A DNA stretch of 59,065 nt from Candidatus Gastranaerophilales bacterium (GTDB taxonomy: Bacteria; Cyanobacteriota; Vampirovibrionia; Gastranaerophilales; Gastranaerophilaceae). Where the stretch lies: the NCBI GenBank assembly GCA_944326115.1, contig CALVCQ010000010.1, positions 1-59,065 on the forward strand. Direction: 5' to 3'. Below the pieces are notes generated by a model, which did not search any database, was not told the origin of the DNA, and saw only the letters and a list, made by a program, of their open reading frames with translations. Shown here one piece after another: positions 51,888 to 59,065 of the stretch. The translations under genes were made by a program, and so were the position numbers. How positions within the stretch are numbered: position 1 is the first letter of the stretch; each line of letters opens with the position of its first letter.

Positions 51888-52502
51888 ATGGGTTTCTGGT
51901 CAAAATTAGTTATATTATCACTCGTTGCACTTGCATTTTTCTATGTAAAAGTCAACTTTTTTGATACTCCGCATACTAAAGTTGAAAAAAAATTAGTAGC
52001 GGAAGAACAGGTCGTCGAACCTCTGAAATCTCAACCTGAAAAACAAACTGAGAAAAATGAAGCACAGCAAAAGAAAGAAAAAGTTTTTGTGACTGTGTAC
52101 TTTCTGGGTATGGATAAGTCTGATACAAGTATTTTTAAAAAAGTTAAAAGAGAATTGCCTGCGGGACAATCAAAGCTAAAATTTGCACTAAACCAGCTTA
52201 TAGCCGGTCCTTCTCCGTACGAAAAAAGTGTCGGGGTATATTCTGAAATTCCGAAAGATGTGAAAATACTTGGAATTGTAGAAGGTAAAAATAAGATAAT
52301 AATAGATGTGACAGGTAATATTCAAAATGGAGGCGGTGCTGACAGTTTGTACAGCCGAATGAAGCAGTTCATAAAAACAGCACTTGTAAACAGTCCTGAT
52401 AAACCTATGTATCTTTATATAGACGGAAAACAGGCTGAGGTTCTCGGCGGAGAAGGTATTATGATTTCACAGCCCTTAAATGAGAATTCATTAGATGGAT
52501 AA
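51888..52502 (+). CDS. GerMN-domain membrane-anchored protein
   Basis: A 204-residue protein with one N-terminal membrane helix (LVILSLVALAFFYVKV) and a charged linker. Residues about 65-195 form a GerMN domain: VTVYFLGMDKS, ALNQLIAGPSPYEKSVGVYSEIP and IIIDVTGNIQNGGGADSLYSRMKQFIKTAL. GerMN domains occur in sporulation GerM and in envelope proteins of non-sporulating bacteria, including cyanobacteria; here an envelope role is more likely. It overlaps the next gene by 8 bases. Confidence 0.8.
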   Translation: MGFWSKLVILSLVALAFFYVKVNFFDTPHTKVEKKLVAEEQVVEPLKSQPEKQTEKNEAQQKKEKVFVTVYFLGMDKSDTSIFKKVKRELPAGQSKLKFALNQLIAGPSPYEKSVGVYSEIPKDVKILGIVEGKNKIIIDVTGNIQNGGGADSLYSRMKQFIKTALVNSPDKPMYLYIDGKQAEVLGGEGIMISQPLNENSLDG

Positions 52503-52764
52503 AGATTTAGAGTATTATTTAAATTTAGACTGGACTTTGATAGAAGGTACTGATTTGGATTTTAACGGTAATCCTTATCACTATATAGAAATCAAAGAAT
52601 TTCCAAGTTTTGCTTATTGTGCTAAAACCCGTGAAATCGCACTTGCCAATTACAAAAATCAGCTTAAACTGATGCTCCAAATCATGCTTGAGGACGGAGA
52701 AAAAATACCCGAACCCGGAGAAAATGATGATGACGATATAGACTGGGAAAGCATTTGTCCTTAG
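52495..52764 (+). CDS. HicB-like small protein without HicA partner
   Basis: An 89-residue protein with the HicB-type strand-helix fold: YYLNLDWTLIEGTDLDF, YHYIEIKEFPSFAYCAKTREIALANYKNQL, then an acidic tail (ENDDDDIDWESICP). HicB antitoxins bind the HicA RNase and often carry a DNA-binding segment; here neither a HicA gene nor such a segment is present. It is the last gene of the infB operon. It may be a solitary HicB-fold protein used for something else. Confidence 0.65.
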   Translation: MDKDLEYYLNLDWTLIEGTDLDFNGNPYHYIEIKEFPSFAYCAKTREIALANYKNQLKLMLQIMLEDGEKIPEPGENDDDDIDWESICP

Positions 52765-52800
52765 TGAGTGTAATTTATTAAATATAATACGCAAAAATAA

Positions 52801-52826
52801 ACGCCCTGCTTTTTAGAATAGGGCGT
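52801..52826 (-). terminator. Terminator of the sigma factor gene
   Basis: ACGCCCT/AGGGCGT, a 7-bp G/C-rich stem. Only the minus strand shows a following T-rich run (TTTATTTTT), so it serves the sigma factor gene at 52853-53773. Confidence 0.75.
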
Positions 52827-52852
52827 GTGGTATATGTTTGTAGTGATATGGA

Positions 52853-53773
52853 TTAATACATATATGATGTCAATAATGTGTTTGTGTCAGTTAAATTCCT
52901 TAATTTTTTTAATGCCCTGCTTTCTGTTTGCCTGATGCATTCTTTTGTTACACCGTAAAGTTTTCCGATTTCTTCCAGTGTTTTTCTGCTAAATTCACCC
53001 AGACCGAACCGCATTCTTACAACAGCTTGTTCTCTTTCTTTAAGCTGCGATACAACTGTCTCAATGTCTTTTTTTAGATTTTCATATTCAGCATTTGTGT
53101 AAACTCCTGCATTCGGGTCTTCAATAATATCAGAGAGAGTGACTTCACTTCCTGAATTCAGTTCATAAGCTGAATCCATAGAAATAGATTTTGTGAATGC
53201 GCCTAGGAACGAATCTATTTTATCTGCAGATATATTCATTTTTTTTGCTACTTCTTCATTTTTAACCTGTGTATTATATTTTTGTTCCAGCTCTGCTTTT
53301 ACTTTAGAAAATTTAGACAGTGTTTCCTGAACATATACTGGAATTTTTACACAGTGAGATTGTTCGGATATTGCTTTAAATATTGCCTGTTTAATCCACC
53401 ATGCCGCATAAGTTGAAAATCTGTATCCTAATGTGTAATCAAACTTTTCAACAGCTACCATCAGTCCTAAGTTTCCTTCCTGAATAAGGTCAATCATAGG
53501 AAGATGAGAAATCTGTACTATTTTTCTTGCAATATTTACTACCAGTTTTAAATTTGCTGTAACAAGTTTTTGTTTTGCTTCCAGTGCTTTTATTGAATCA
53601 TTTTCTTTTGCGGCTTTTGCTGTTTCTTTTTCTTCTTCTGCAGATAATACGGCAAATGAAGAAATTTTCCTGATGTAAATACTTAATGTATCATCACTTG
53701 AGTCTGATGGTACAACATTGTTTGAATGCGGCTTAGTGGAAAGCGAACTTTGTGAGACTGAAATTTTAGACAT
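52853..53773 (-). CDS. RpoD-family sigma-70 factor (group 2-like)
   Basis: A 306-residue sigma factor with regions 1.2 to 4.2 and no region 1.1. Region 2.1-2.4 reads LVTANLKLVVNIARKI, DLIQEGNLGLMVAVEKFDYTLGYRFSTYAAWWIKQAI; region 4.2 reads LEEIGKLYGVTKECIRQTESRALKKLR with its helix-turn-helix. It therefore recognises ordinary -10/-35 promoters. Cyanobacteria have several such group 2 factors besides SigA; short length and a variable N-terminus suggest one of these rather than the main factor. AGGAG lies 8 bases before the ATG. Transcribed divergently from tadA. Confidence 0.9.
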   Translation of the reverse strand: MSKISVSQSSLSTKPHSNNVVPSDSSDDTLSIYIRKISSFAVLSAEEEKETAKAAKENDSIKALEAKQKLVTANLKLVVNIARKIVQISHLPMIDLIQEGNLGLMVAVEKFDYTLGYRFSTYAAWWIKQAIFKAISEQSHCVKIPVYVQETLSKFSKVKAELEQKYNTQVKNEEVAKKMNISADKIDSFLGAFTKSISMDSAYELNSGSEVTLSDIIEDPNAGVYTNAEYENLKKDIETVVSQLKEREQAVVRMRFGLGEFSRKTLEEIGKLYGVTKECIRQTESRALKKLRNLTDTNTLLTSYMY

Positions 53774-54035
53774 ACACTTACTCCTAATTTATTTATAATA
53801 TCCTAATTTATACAAATAATCTTGCGCACTAAAATTGCACAGTATAGAGACATCTATCTGCATAATCTTGCTGATAAATTAAATGACAAATCAAAGAAAC
53901 GAAAAATTTGCATAACTTATGTATATACTTAATATATCACTCAATATATACAAATGCAAGCTTTTTGTGAAGAAATATTACAAAATAAGAAAAAAAAATA
54001 CTGTTTTTGTAATATTTTGTAATATATTTAAGATT

Positions 54036-54473
54036 ATGGATATACAATATATGCAGATGGCTATAGATGCAGCGCAGCTTTCGGATGTTGATATTCCGAT
54101 AGGTGCGGTTATTGTAAAAGATAACAGAATTTTGGCTTTTGCGCACAATCAAAAAGAGGCGGATAATGATGCTACAGCACATGCTGAACTGCTTGTGATA
54201 AAAAAAGCTTCACATAAGACCGGTAATTGGAGACTTGAAGACTGTGATTTGTATGTAACACTGGAGCCATGTCCTATGTGCATGTGGGCGATACTTCAGT
54301 CCCGTATAAAAAATCTTTATTTTGGAGCTTACGATACAGTATATGGTGCAATCAGCACTATTCCTCAGATGATGACGCTTTCAAATTCGAAACTTAATTT
54401 TAAAGGCGGTATAATGGAACATGAGTGCAAAGTGCTTTTAGACAGTTATTTTAAATCAATGAGAATTAAATAA
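54036..54473 (+). CDS. tadA: tRNA adenosine deaminase (TadA family)
   Basis: A 145-residue zinc deaminase; I start it at the ATG 54036, since residues upstream in the longer frame are low-complexity. The catalytic motifs are THAELLVIKKA (as TAHAE) and LEPCPMCMWAILQSRI. TadA makes inosine at the wobble base of tRNA-Arg(ACG). SSrelated guanine and cytosine deaminases cannot be excluded, but the length and MDIQYMQMAIDAAQ start favour TadA. The next gene starts right after its stop codon. Confidence 0.88.
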   Translation: MDIQYMQMAIDAAQLSDVDIPIGAVIVKDNRILAFAHNQKEADNDATAHAELLVIKKASHKTGNWRLEDCDLYVTLEPCPMCMWAILQSRIKNLYFGAYDTVYGAISTIPQMMTLSNSKLNFKGGIMEHECKVLLDSYFKSMRIK

Positions 54474-55232
54474 ATGAATTTGCAAACAAAACAATATCTG
54501 GATAAGCTTGTAGAAACTTATGAAACAGCTGATTTTATAAAAGACGATCCTATTCAGTTTCCTCACAGATATAAAGATAAAAAAGATATTGAAATTGCGG
54601 GATTTCTGGCATCTATCTTTGCTTACGGAAAAAGAGAAGTATTTATTAAAAAATTAGATATACTTTTTAAAAAAATGTCACAGAAACCTTATGAATTTAT
54701 AATTAATTTTGATGAAAACAGTGATATTCTGGATGATTTTGATTACAGATTTTCCGTTGGAACAGATATTAAACAGATTGTATTGATATTAATGGCATTG
54801 TATACTTCCGGTAATTCTCTGGAATCACTATTTAAATACGGTTGGAAGCAAACCGGTTCTGTAGAAGGAATGTTGAAAACATCTGTAGATTATTTTTATG
54901 CCAGAGTTAGTCTTCCAGTGACAAAAGGCTTTTATCATCTTTTGCCTGATCCTGCAAAAAAAAGCGCATGTAAGCGTTTGAATATGTTTTTAAGATGGAT
55001 GGTCAGAGATGGAAAAGTAGATTTAGGTATTTGGAATTTTATTCCAAAGTCGGAGCTTTTGATACCAATGGATGTACATGTTGCAAAAGTATCAAGAGTA
55101 TTGTCTCTTCTGAACAAAAAACAGAATAATATGTCTGCGGTTCTTGAATTGACAGAGAAACTAAGGGAGTTTGACTCTTTAGATCCGGTAAAGTACGATT
55201 TTGCCATGTTTGGATACGGCGTAAACAACTAA
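54474..55232 (+). CDS. TIGR02757 (DUF2400) family protein
   Basis: A 252-residue member of the TIGR02757/DUF2400 family. Distinctive stretches are DDPIQFPHRYKDKKDIEIAGFLAS, AYGKREVF, CKRLNMFLRWMVR, DLGIWNFIP and LIPMDVHVAKVSR. The fold has been suggested to be related to helix-hairpin-helix DNA glycosylases, but no activity is established. It is directly coupled to tadA with no gap. Convergent with the prepilin-like gene. Confidence 0.88.
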   Translation: MNLQTKQYLDKLVETYETADFIKDDPIQFPHRYKDKKDIEIAGFLASIFAYGKREVFIKKLDILFKKMSQKPYEFIINFDENSDILDDFDYRFSVGTDIKQIVLILMALYTSGNSLESLFKYGWKQTGSVEGMLKTSVDYFYARVSLPVTKGFYHLLPDPAKKSACKRLNMFLRWMVRDGKVDLGIWNFIPKSELLIPMDVHVAKVSRVLSLLNKKQNNMSAVLELTEKLREFDSLDPVKYDFAMFGYGVNN

Positions 55233-55233
55233 T

Positions 55234-55986
55234 TTACTCAAATCGTTCTTTTGTAAAGTTAAGCATTTCCTGTGTTGTATAGCCGCCTTTTTCAATAAAT
55301 TCACAGTCTTGTGGTGCATCAAATGATGGGATTTCACCGGGACCTCCGAATAACTGTAAAAAGAACACATCATATCCAAAACGGTTTGGTGCTTTTTTCC
55401 CGTTGACATCAACAGCAAAAATAGGAAATTCACTGAAGTCATTTGTGTACGGGATAAGGGTAATTCCGTCAGAAGTAATTATTGCCGGTTTTTGTGACAT
55501 ATTTTCATAAGACCAGCCTGTACAACCTTTTGTTGAATTTTCAAGATCTTCCTGATATTGGTCTTTTTCTTCCTGTGATGCATTATCATCAGGAGCCGGA
55601 TGTTGTTCTTGATAAACAGAATCCCTGCCTTTATATTGCGGCAAGCATCCTTCTGTAACACCGTTTCCATCACAGATCTTGGTCGTCCTTAAATTTTCTT
55701 TTATAAAAGCATATAACTCAGTACACTGTGAAAAATCTCTTTGCGAAGTGTCTTTACTGTAATAGAAGCATTTTGGATAAGGTTGGAAACGTGATTCAGA
55801 TATAGACATTTCAACAACTTCATTTAATTTTACCAGAGCTTTTTTCAAAAGAGCAGAGTTTGCACGATTGTTGACATTGTACATTACAGAAGGTACGGTC
55901 AATGCTGCAATGACACCTATAATACCCAGAGATATAATCATTTCTGCCAGAGTAAATGCTTTCTGTTTTGAATCAATTTTATTCAT
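55234..55986 (-). CDS. Prepilin-like (type IV pilin/type II secretion) protein
   Basis: A 250-residue prepilin. The N-terminus KQKAFTLAEMIISLGIIG is a prepilin-peptidase site followed by the hydrophobic helix; the residue before the cut is Ala instead of the usual Gly, with Glu at +5 kept. The long C-terminal globular region (about 200 residues) has seven cysteines (for example KCFYYS, QCTELY, KICDGNGVTEGCLPQY, GCTGWSYE and DCEFIE) likely to form disulfides. It has no pilus machinery nearby. Such isolated minor-pilin genes occur many times in Gastranaerophilales-type genomes, in my experience of the group. Confidence 0.82.
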   Translation of the reverse strand: MNKIDSKQKAFTLAEMIISLGIIGVIAALTVPSVMYNVNNRANSALLKKALVKLNEVVEMSISESRFQPYPKCFYYSKDTSQRDFSQCTELYAFIKENLRTTKICDGNGVTEGCLPQYKGRDSVYQEQHPAPDDNASQEEKDQYQEDLENSTKGCTGWSYENMSQKPAIITSDGITLIPYTNDFSEFPIFAVDVNGKKAPNRFGYDVFFLQLFGGPGEIPSFDAPQDCEFIEKGGYTTQEMLNFTKERFE

Positions 55987-56028
55987 CTTAAATTCCTTTA
56001 TTTGTTAAATTCCCAGTTTGTAACAATT

Positions 56029-57195
56029 TTAAGCTTTTTTTCTCTTTTTGGATTTTTTCTTTTTTGCTTGAATATCTTTATATGCATTATCTATTGAAAG
56101 CTTTGCCACCTGTTTTCTTTGTATTCTGTCGTAGAAAACAAGCCAGTGTTTTCGTTTTACATTATCTACCGAAAAAGAAATTCTTCCTGCAGTCCTGTCT
56201 CCGGGTTTAATTTTCGAGAACAAAATTGTTGTATCACCGAAAACTGACGGGTAGAACGATGCATTTAAATCATTTACAAGCGATATATCAAAACCCGTAA
56301 AATATTTGTCGGTCAGGTTTGTAATAACAAGAGCAATCGTTATTGTGTTAAGTTCCCCAAACGGATCCTCTTCAAATTTTACATTTGTAATTTTTACATT
56401 AAGTCCGTCACAGGTAAATTCCTCCTGCTTTAGCGCTTCGTCTTTAAAAACCGGTAATTCAAGTTCTTTTGTTACTTTTACTCTTATCTCATCCCCCGGT
56501 GATATCAGAACATCTTTTCCTTTTTTGTATAAGGCCATACCCAGCCCTACTGCTCCACCAAGAGCCGCACCTCCTGCAAGCGTATATCCCTGACTTGCAA
56601 CAGCAGCCGGAAGTCCGAACATGTTCAACGCCAAAAATCCTCCGACTACACCTCCTGCAGCAGTGTATCCTGCACTTTTTGCAATCATTTTAGATGTGCC
56701 GACAACAGGGTTCATTTTTGTACTCATTTTCCCTTCAATAGGAATTTCTCTTCCGTCCGGAGTTATAAGATAATCAAAATTTACTTCTATCCAGGCATCT
56801 CGTCCCAATCTCTTTGATTCCTGTATCTCTCTTACACTTCCGTGAGCTATTGTTCCTGCTGGAAGAATAACACCTTTTTCTCCTTCCACTTCACTTGTGA
56901 TTTCTGCAAAAAATTCATCGCCTTCCTCTGTTATGCCGGAAGTTAACACTTGAGATACCGTCATTTTTATGACATCTTTTGTGTCCAGTTGATCTATTTC
57001 TCCTGTAAAGAGTTCTTTATTTTCTTTTTCCAGTTTGTCATTTATTTCTGCACGACCTTTGAATACATCATCGGAGTTCACCGCATAATCTGCAGCCTCT
57101 GATACCGGTTTTACGGAACTATAAGCAACCGGATTGATTCCGGTATATAAAAAAGAAAAAATGATAACAAGTACGTATGAAGTAATCTTTTTCAT
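56029..57195 (-). CDS. Secreted protein with TrbI-like LPAGT domain and glycine zipper
   Basis: A 388-residue precursor with a signal sequence (YVLVIIFSFLYTGINPVAYS). Residues about 75-165 contain GDEFFAEITSEVE, ILPAGTIAHGSV and FDYLITPDGREIPI, the same domain as in the protein at 23784-24476. A glycine-zipper segment (YTAAGGVVGGFLALNMFGLPAAVASQGYTLAGGAALGG is the region, about 180-220) follows, then a C-terminal beta domain resembling DUF4352-type immunoglobulin folds (LVITNLTDKYFTGFDIS). A basic KKKKSKKRKKA tail ends it. Envelope function likely, but unnamed. Confidence 0.68.
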   Translation of the reverse strand: MKKITSYVLVIIFSFLYTGINPVAYSSVKPVSEAADYAVNSDDVFKGRAEINDKLEKENKELFTGEIDQLDTKDVIKMTVSQVLTSGITEEGDEFFAEITSEVEGEKGVILPAGTIAHGSVREIQESKRLGRDAWIEVNFDYLITPDGREIPIEGKMSTKMNPVVGTSKMIAKSAGYTAAGGVVGGFLALNMFGLPAAVASQGYTLAGGAALGGAVGLGMALYKKGKDVLISPGDEIRVKVTKELELPVFKDEALKQEEFTCDGLNVKITNVKFEEDPFGELNTITIALVITNLTDKYFTGFDISLVNDLNASFYPSVFGDTTILFSKIKPGDRTAGRISFSVDNVKRKHWLVFYDRIQRKQVAKLSIDNAYKDIQAKKKKSKKRKKA

Positions 57196-57260
57196 ATTAA
57201 AAATTTTACCCTATATAAAAAATTAAATCACGTATGTAACAAATAATAATTGTAAAAAAA

Positions 57261-57282
57261 CCCCGATACTAAGTAATCGGGG
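57261..57282 (-). terminator. Terminator of the anti-sigma/ECF/Spy operon
   Basis: CCCCGAT/ATCGGGG, a 7-bp G/C-rich stem; on the minus strand it is followed by TTTTTTT. It lies 25 bases after the Spy-like gene. Confidence 0.85.
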
Positions 57283-57307
57283 CTCATAGTAAATTAAAGC
57301 GTAGTGA

Positions 57308-57844
57308 CTATTTTTTTGTCGGGTATGGATGATTTTGTTTTTTCATTTGGTAATGTTTTCTTGCTTTTTCCCTTGCTTCCTGTTTGATTTTTATAAATTC
57401 TTCTTTTTGTTCAGGAGTAAGAATAGCTTCAAATTCTTTTGTATTATCCATTCTTATCTGGCGAGCTTCTTTTTTTAGTTCTCTTAAATCATTTTTTAAA
57501 GGTGCAATTTGTTTTTCTTTTTCAGCCTGAGAAAGGTCACTTTCCGCAATCTTTCTTATTTCCGCTTTTTTAGCCTTCATCTGCTCAAAGACAGGTTTCA
57601 TCTTTTCATGACCTTCCATCCTGATTTCATGGGCTTTTTGTTTTTGTTCCTCTGTTAATTTCAGGCGGTCATCAAGAGATGCTCTTTTTGCATGAGGTGA
57701 TTTTTTACATTTGCAAGGCATTTTTTTCTCGCATTTTGCCTGTGGTTTTGTATTGTTTTCTGTTGTTGTAGTTGCTGCATAAGTTAAGGAGGAAGTCATC
57801 ATAACAGCTGCAGCTATCCCTGCAATTAAAAGTGATTTTTTCAT
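57308..57844 (-). CDS. Spy/CpxP-like LTxxQ periplasmic protein with Cys-rich N-terminus
   Basis: A 178-residue precursor from the ATG at 57844, which has GAAAGGA upstream; the longer frame begins inside the sigma gene. A signal peptide (KKSLLIAGIAAAVMMTSSLTYAA) is followed by a Cys/His/Lys segment (KCEKKMPCKCKKSPHAKRA) that could bind metal. Two LTxxQ-type motifs (LTEEQKQKAHEIR, LTPEQKEEFIKIK) frame a long helical region, as in the Spy/CpxP chaperones and the CnrX/ZraP metal sensors. It is the third gene of the anti-sigma/ECF operon, 14 bases after the sigma stop. Confidence 0.8.
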   Translation of the reverse strand: MKKSLLIAGIAAAVMMTSSLTYAATTTTENNTKPQAKCEKKMPCKCKKSPHAKRASLDDRLKLTEEQKQKAHEIRMEGHEKMKPVFEQMKAKKAEIRKIAESDLSQAEKEKQIAPLKNDLRELKKEARQIRMDNTKEFEAILTPEQKEEFIKIKQEAREKARKHYQMKKQNHPYPTKK

Positions 57845-57858
57845 AATAAATATCCTTT

Positions 57859-58356
57859 CTACATCAGCTCCTGCAAAGCAGTTGCCAGTTCTTTTTTTGC
57901 ATTGTATAAACGAGATTTTACAGTACCTATAGGACATTTTAGTTTTTGTGAAATTTCTTCGTACGACTGGTTTTCGATTTCATAGAGCATAATTACTTCT
58001 CTGAATTTCGGTTTCAGTTTATTAATAGCTTCAGAAATCATTCTCTGGCGTTCTCTTTTTAATAAAAGAGACTCCGGTGTGTCTTTTGTATCCTGTACAA
58101 GAGAAAGAACAGTTTCATCTCCTGTAGAATTGTCTGACATCTTTTTTTGTGAAGATTTTAGGTAATCTTTGGATAAGTTAGCGCTAATAGTTCTTATCCA
58201 TGCGTTAAAAGTACCTTTTTCCTGATACTTGTCTGCATTTTTCCAAACTTTTGTGTAGACCTCCTGTTCAAGGTCTTCATTCTGTTCATTTGTAATACGT
58301 TTTATGATATTCCTCACGGTAGTACCGTGATTTTTAATTATTGTCTTTAAATCCAT
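57859..58356 (-). CDS. ECF-type RNA polymerase sigma factor
   Basis: A 165-residue ECF sigma. Region 2: DLEQEVYTKVWKNADKYQEKGTFNAWIRTISANLSKDYLK. Region 4: LKPKFREVIMLYEIENQSYEEISQKLKCPIGTVKSRLYNAKKEL, with a helix-turn-helix. It is encoded three bases after a zinc-finger anti-sigma gene, which is the regulator that should hold it inactive. A Spy-like protein follows. The target promoters are unknown, but autoregulation of this operon is usual for ECF factors. Confidence 0.9.
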   Translation of the reverse strand: MDLKTIIKNHGTTVRNIIKRITNEQNEDLEQEVYTKVWKNADKYQEKGTFNAWIRTISANLSKDYLKSSQKKMSDNSTGDETVLSLVQDTKDTPESLLLKRERQRMISEAINKLKPKFREVIMLYEIENQSYEEISQKLKCPIGTVKSRLYNAKKELATALQELM

Positions 58357-58359
58357 ATT

Positions 58360-58716
58360 CTATTCTATATATAAAAAACCGTATTCGTCTACAGGAAGTC
58401 CGAGTTCTTGTGCGTCATAAGTGTTTTGTGCAACAACATTGTCGTAGACATCCACACCTACCATACACAAAGGAACACTTAATGTTGCAAAGACAGCTGT
58501 AAAAAATACAGCAGCAGTAGCCAGAACCTTCCATTGCTTTTTCTTTTGCTTTATATATGGTTTAGCTTCCAGTATGAGTTCTGATACCCGCTGCATTCTG
58601 GCATGCTCTGCTGCGCATTCCGGACATGACTCAAGGTGTTTTTGAAAATCTTCGTCACTGAGGAATGTGAACATTGCTTCGTATCCGTTACAGTTTGTTG
58701 TGTTGTTTTCTTTCAT
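58360..58716 (-). CDS. Zinc-finger anti-sigma factor, membrane-anchored
   Basis: A 118-residue protein. The N-terminal zinc-binding anti-sigma (ZAS-like) motif has CNGYEAMFTFLSDEDFQKHLESCPECAAEH, including H-x3-C-x2-C. A membrane helix follows (VLATAAVFFTAVFATLSVPLCMVGV) with a short external domain ending VDEYGFLYIE. It would bind the ECF factor encoded next in the operon and release it on an external signal. Gene order is anti-sigma first, the reverse of the usual sigma-first order. Confidence 0.85.
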   Translation of the reverse strand: MKENNTTNCNGYEAMFTFLSDEDFQKHLESCPECAAEHARMQRVSELILEAKPYIKQKKKQWKVLATAAVFFTAVFATLSVPLCMVGVDVYDNVVAQNTYDAQELGLPVDEYGFLYIE

Positions 58717-58791
58717 TTTTTTTATTCCTTACATATACTATAACGAATAAAAAATAAAAATGTTCATTTTTTATTTAAAATTTAAAATCTC

Positions 58792-58823
58792 TTGACATAA
58801 AAGCTATTTTACAGGAATATAAT
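58792..58823 (+). promoter_or_regulatory. Weak promoter-like pair upstream of the tRNA-Leu region
   Basis: TTGACA is perfect, but the TATAAT lies 20 bases after it, longer than the usual 16-18; an AATATA at 18 is the alternative. It points towards the truncated tRNA copy and tRNA-Leu(TAA). Confidence 0.35.
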
Positions 58824-58846
58824 ATTACAATTTTTATATATAATAG

Positions 58847-58884
58847 TACACGTAGTTGAAAATTGAATAATTTGCCCTGGTGGC
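58847..58884 (+). repeat. 38-bp direct repeat, first copy (leader and 5' end of tRNA-Leu)
   Basis: This is identical to 58972-59009 over 38 bases: a leader starting TACACGTAGTTGAAAATTG and the first 11 bases of tRNA-Leu (GCCCTGGTGGC). After that the copy diverges and cannot form a tRNA. A GCCCT...AGGGC foldback and a terminator-like hairpin follow. Confidence 0.85.
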
Positions 58885-58909
58885 AGGAACCATCATAGGG
58901 CAACAGAAA

Positions 58910-58934
58910 CAAAAACAATTGAGTATTGTTTTTG
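58910..58934 (+). terminator. Terminator-like hairpin after the truncated tRNA-Leu copy
   Basis: CAAAAACAAT/ATTGTTTTTG is a 10-bp stem with a TGAGT loop. The T-tract is inside the stem rather than after it, so its efficiency is doubtful. Confidence 0.5.
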
Positions 58935-58971
58935 ACAGGGCGGACAGAATGCACGGAGTGCTCCGCCACAA

Positions 58972-59009
58972 TACACGTAGTTGAAAATTGAATAATTTGC
59001 CCTGGTGGC
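58972..59009 (+). repeat. 38-bp direct repeat, second copy at the true tRNA-Leu(TAA)
   Basis: The same 38 bases as at 58847-58884, here in front of and including the start of the intact tRNA. A hairpin GGCGGA...TCCGCC with inner GCAC/GTGC lies just upstream (58940-58968). Confidence 0.85.
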
Positions 59010-59065
59010 GGAATCGGTAGACGCGTCGGACTTAAAATCCGATTGGGCTCACCCCCAGTGCCAGT
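58999..59065 (+). tRNA. tRNA-Leu(TAA), 3' end cut off by the window
   Basis: Acceptor start GCCCTGG, D arm GGCGGAATCGGTAGACGCG, anticodon stem TCGGA/TCCGA with loop CTTAAAA (anticodon TAA, codons UUA/UUG), and the beginning of the long variable arm (TTGGGCTCACCCCCAGTGCCAGT). The T arm and acceptor 3' strand lie beyond 59065. Confidence 0.9.

Noticed and set aside
58847-58960. A second complete tRNA-Leu before tRNA-Leu(TAA)
   Set aside because: Only the first 11 tRNA bases match; no anticodon or T arm can be built.

Overview
The window is about 59 kb of low-GC bacterial chromosome. It most resembles a gut Melainabacterium (Gastranaerophilales, Vampirovibrionia), a non-photosynthetic lineage of Cyanobacteriota. 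This placement is an inference. It rests on a Ycf23/DUF561 gene otherwise typical of cyanobacteria and plastids, a DUF2993 lipid-binding protein, a long AsmA/TamB-like envelope protein, a cyanobacterial-type DprA-related protein, a one-polypeptide pyruvate:ferredoxin oxidoreductase (anaerobic metabolism), a prepilin-like protein with an FTLAE cleavage region, and many signal-peptide proteins of no named family. No rRNA genes and no CRISPR array were seen.

Layout. Positions 1-5.2 kb form an accessory region: a three-gene minus-strand operon ending in a phage terminase large subunit, then a zeta-type kinase with a 54-residue partner, enclosed by two 160-bp direct repeats. The inner repeat abuts an intact tRNA-Ala(GGC) and contains its terminator. 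From 5.2 to 34 kb the chromosome is ordinary: tRNA-Leu(TAG), an ABC ATPase, gyrA, ycf23, dapF, a SWIM-SNF2 helicase, the AsmA-like giant, a metallophosphoesterase, rqcP, pncC, an isocitrate/isopropylmalate dehydrogenase, the rsmH-ftsL pair, an EF-hand/YD-repeat protein, nifJ and an SMR transporter. From 34 to 45 kb lie pcrA, a DprA-like protein, a secreted tandem-repeat protein, and an unusual double-helicase plus RecB-like nuclease pair. From 45.6 to 52.8 kb a translation operon runs purD-like, ylxR, infB, rbfA, truB, DUF2993, GerMN and HicB-like. From 52.8 to 59 kb are an RpoD-family sigma factor, tadA, a TIGR02757 gene, a prepilin-like protein, a TrbI-like secreted protein, an anti-sigma/ECF/Spy-like operon and a partial tRNA-Leu(TAA).

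Strongest unexplained signals: (1) a 177-bp interspersed repeat, two copies identical over their full length and a third heavily diverged copy that keeps two base-paired helices through paired substitutions and keeps a promoter-like pair; it lies 5' of an SMR, a ycf23 and a purD-like gene. (2) The tRNA-Ala-linked 160-bp duplication around a toxin-like module next to a terminase operon. (3) A 1276-residue protein with two SF1 motor modules beside a small Fe-S nuclease, a possible re-partitioned AddAB/RecBCD-like complex. (4) An anti-sigma/ECF/Spy-like operon resembling metal- or envelope-stress sensing. (5) A secreted protein whose 210/222-bp repeats are nearly identical in DNA.

All domain names come from reading motifs by eye; no database search was run.
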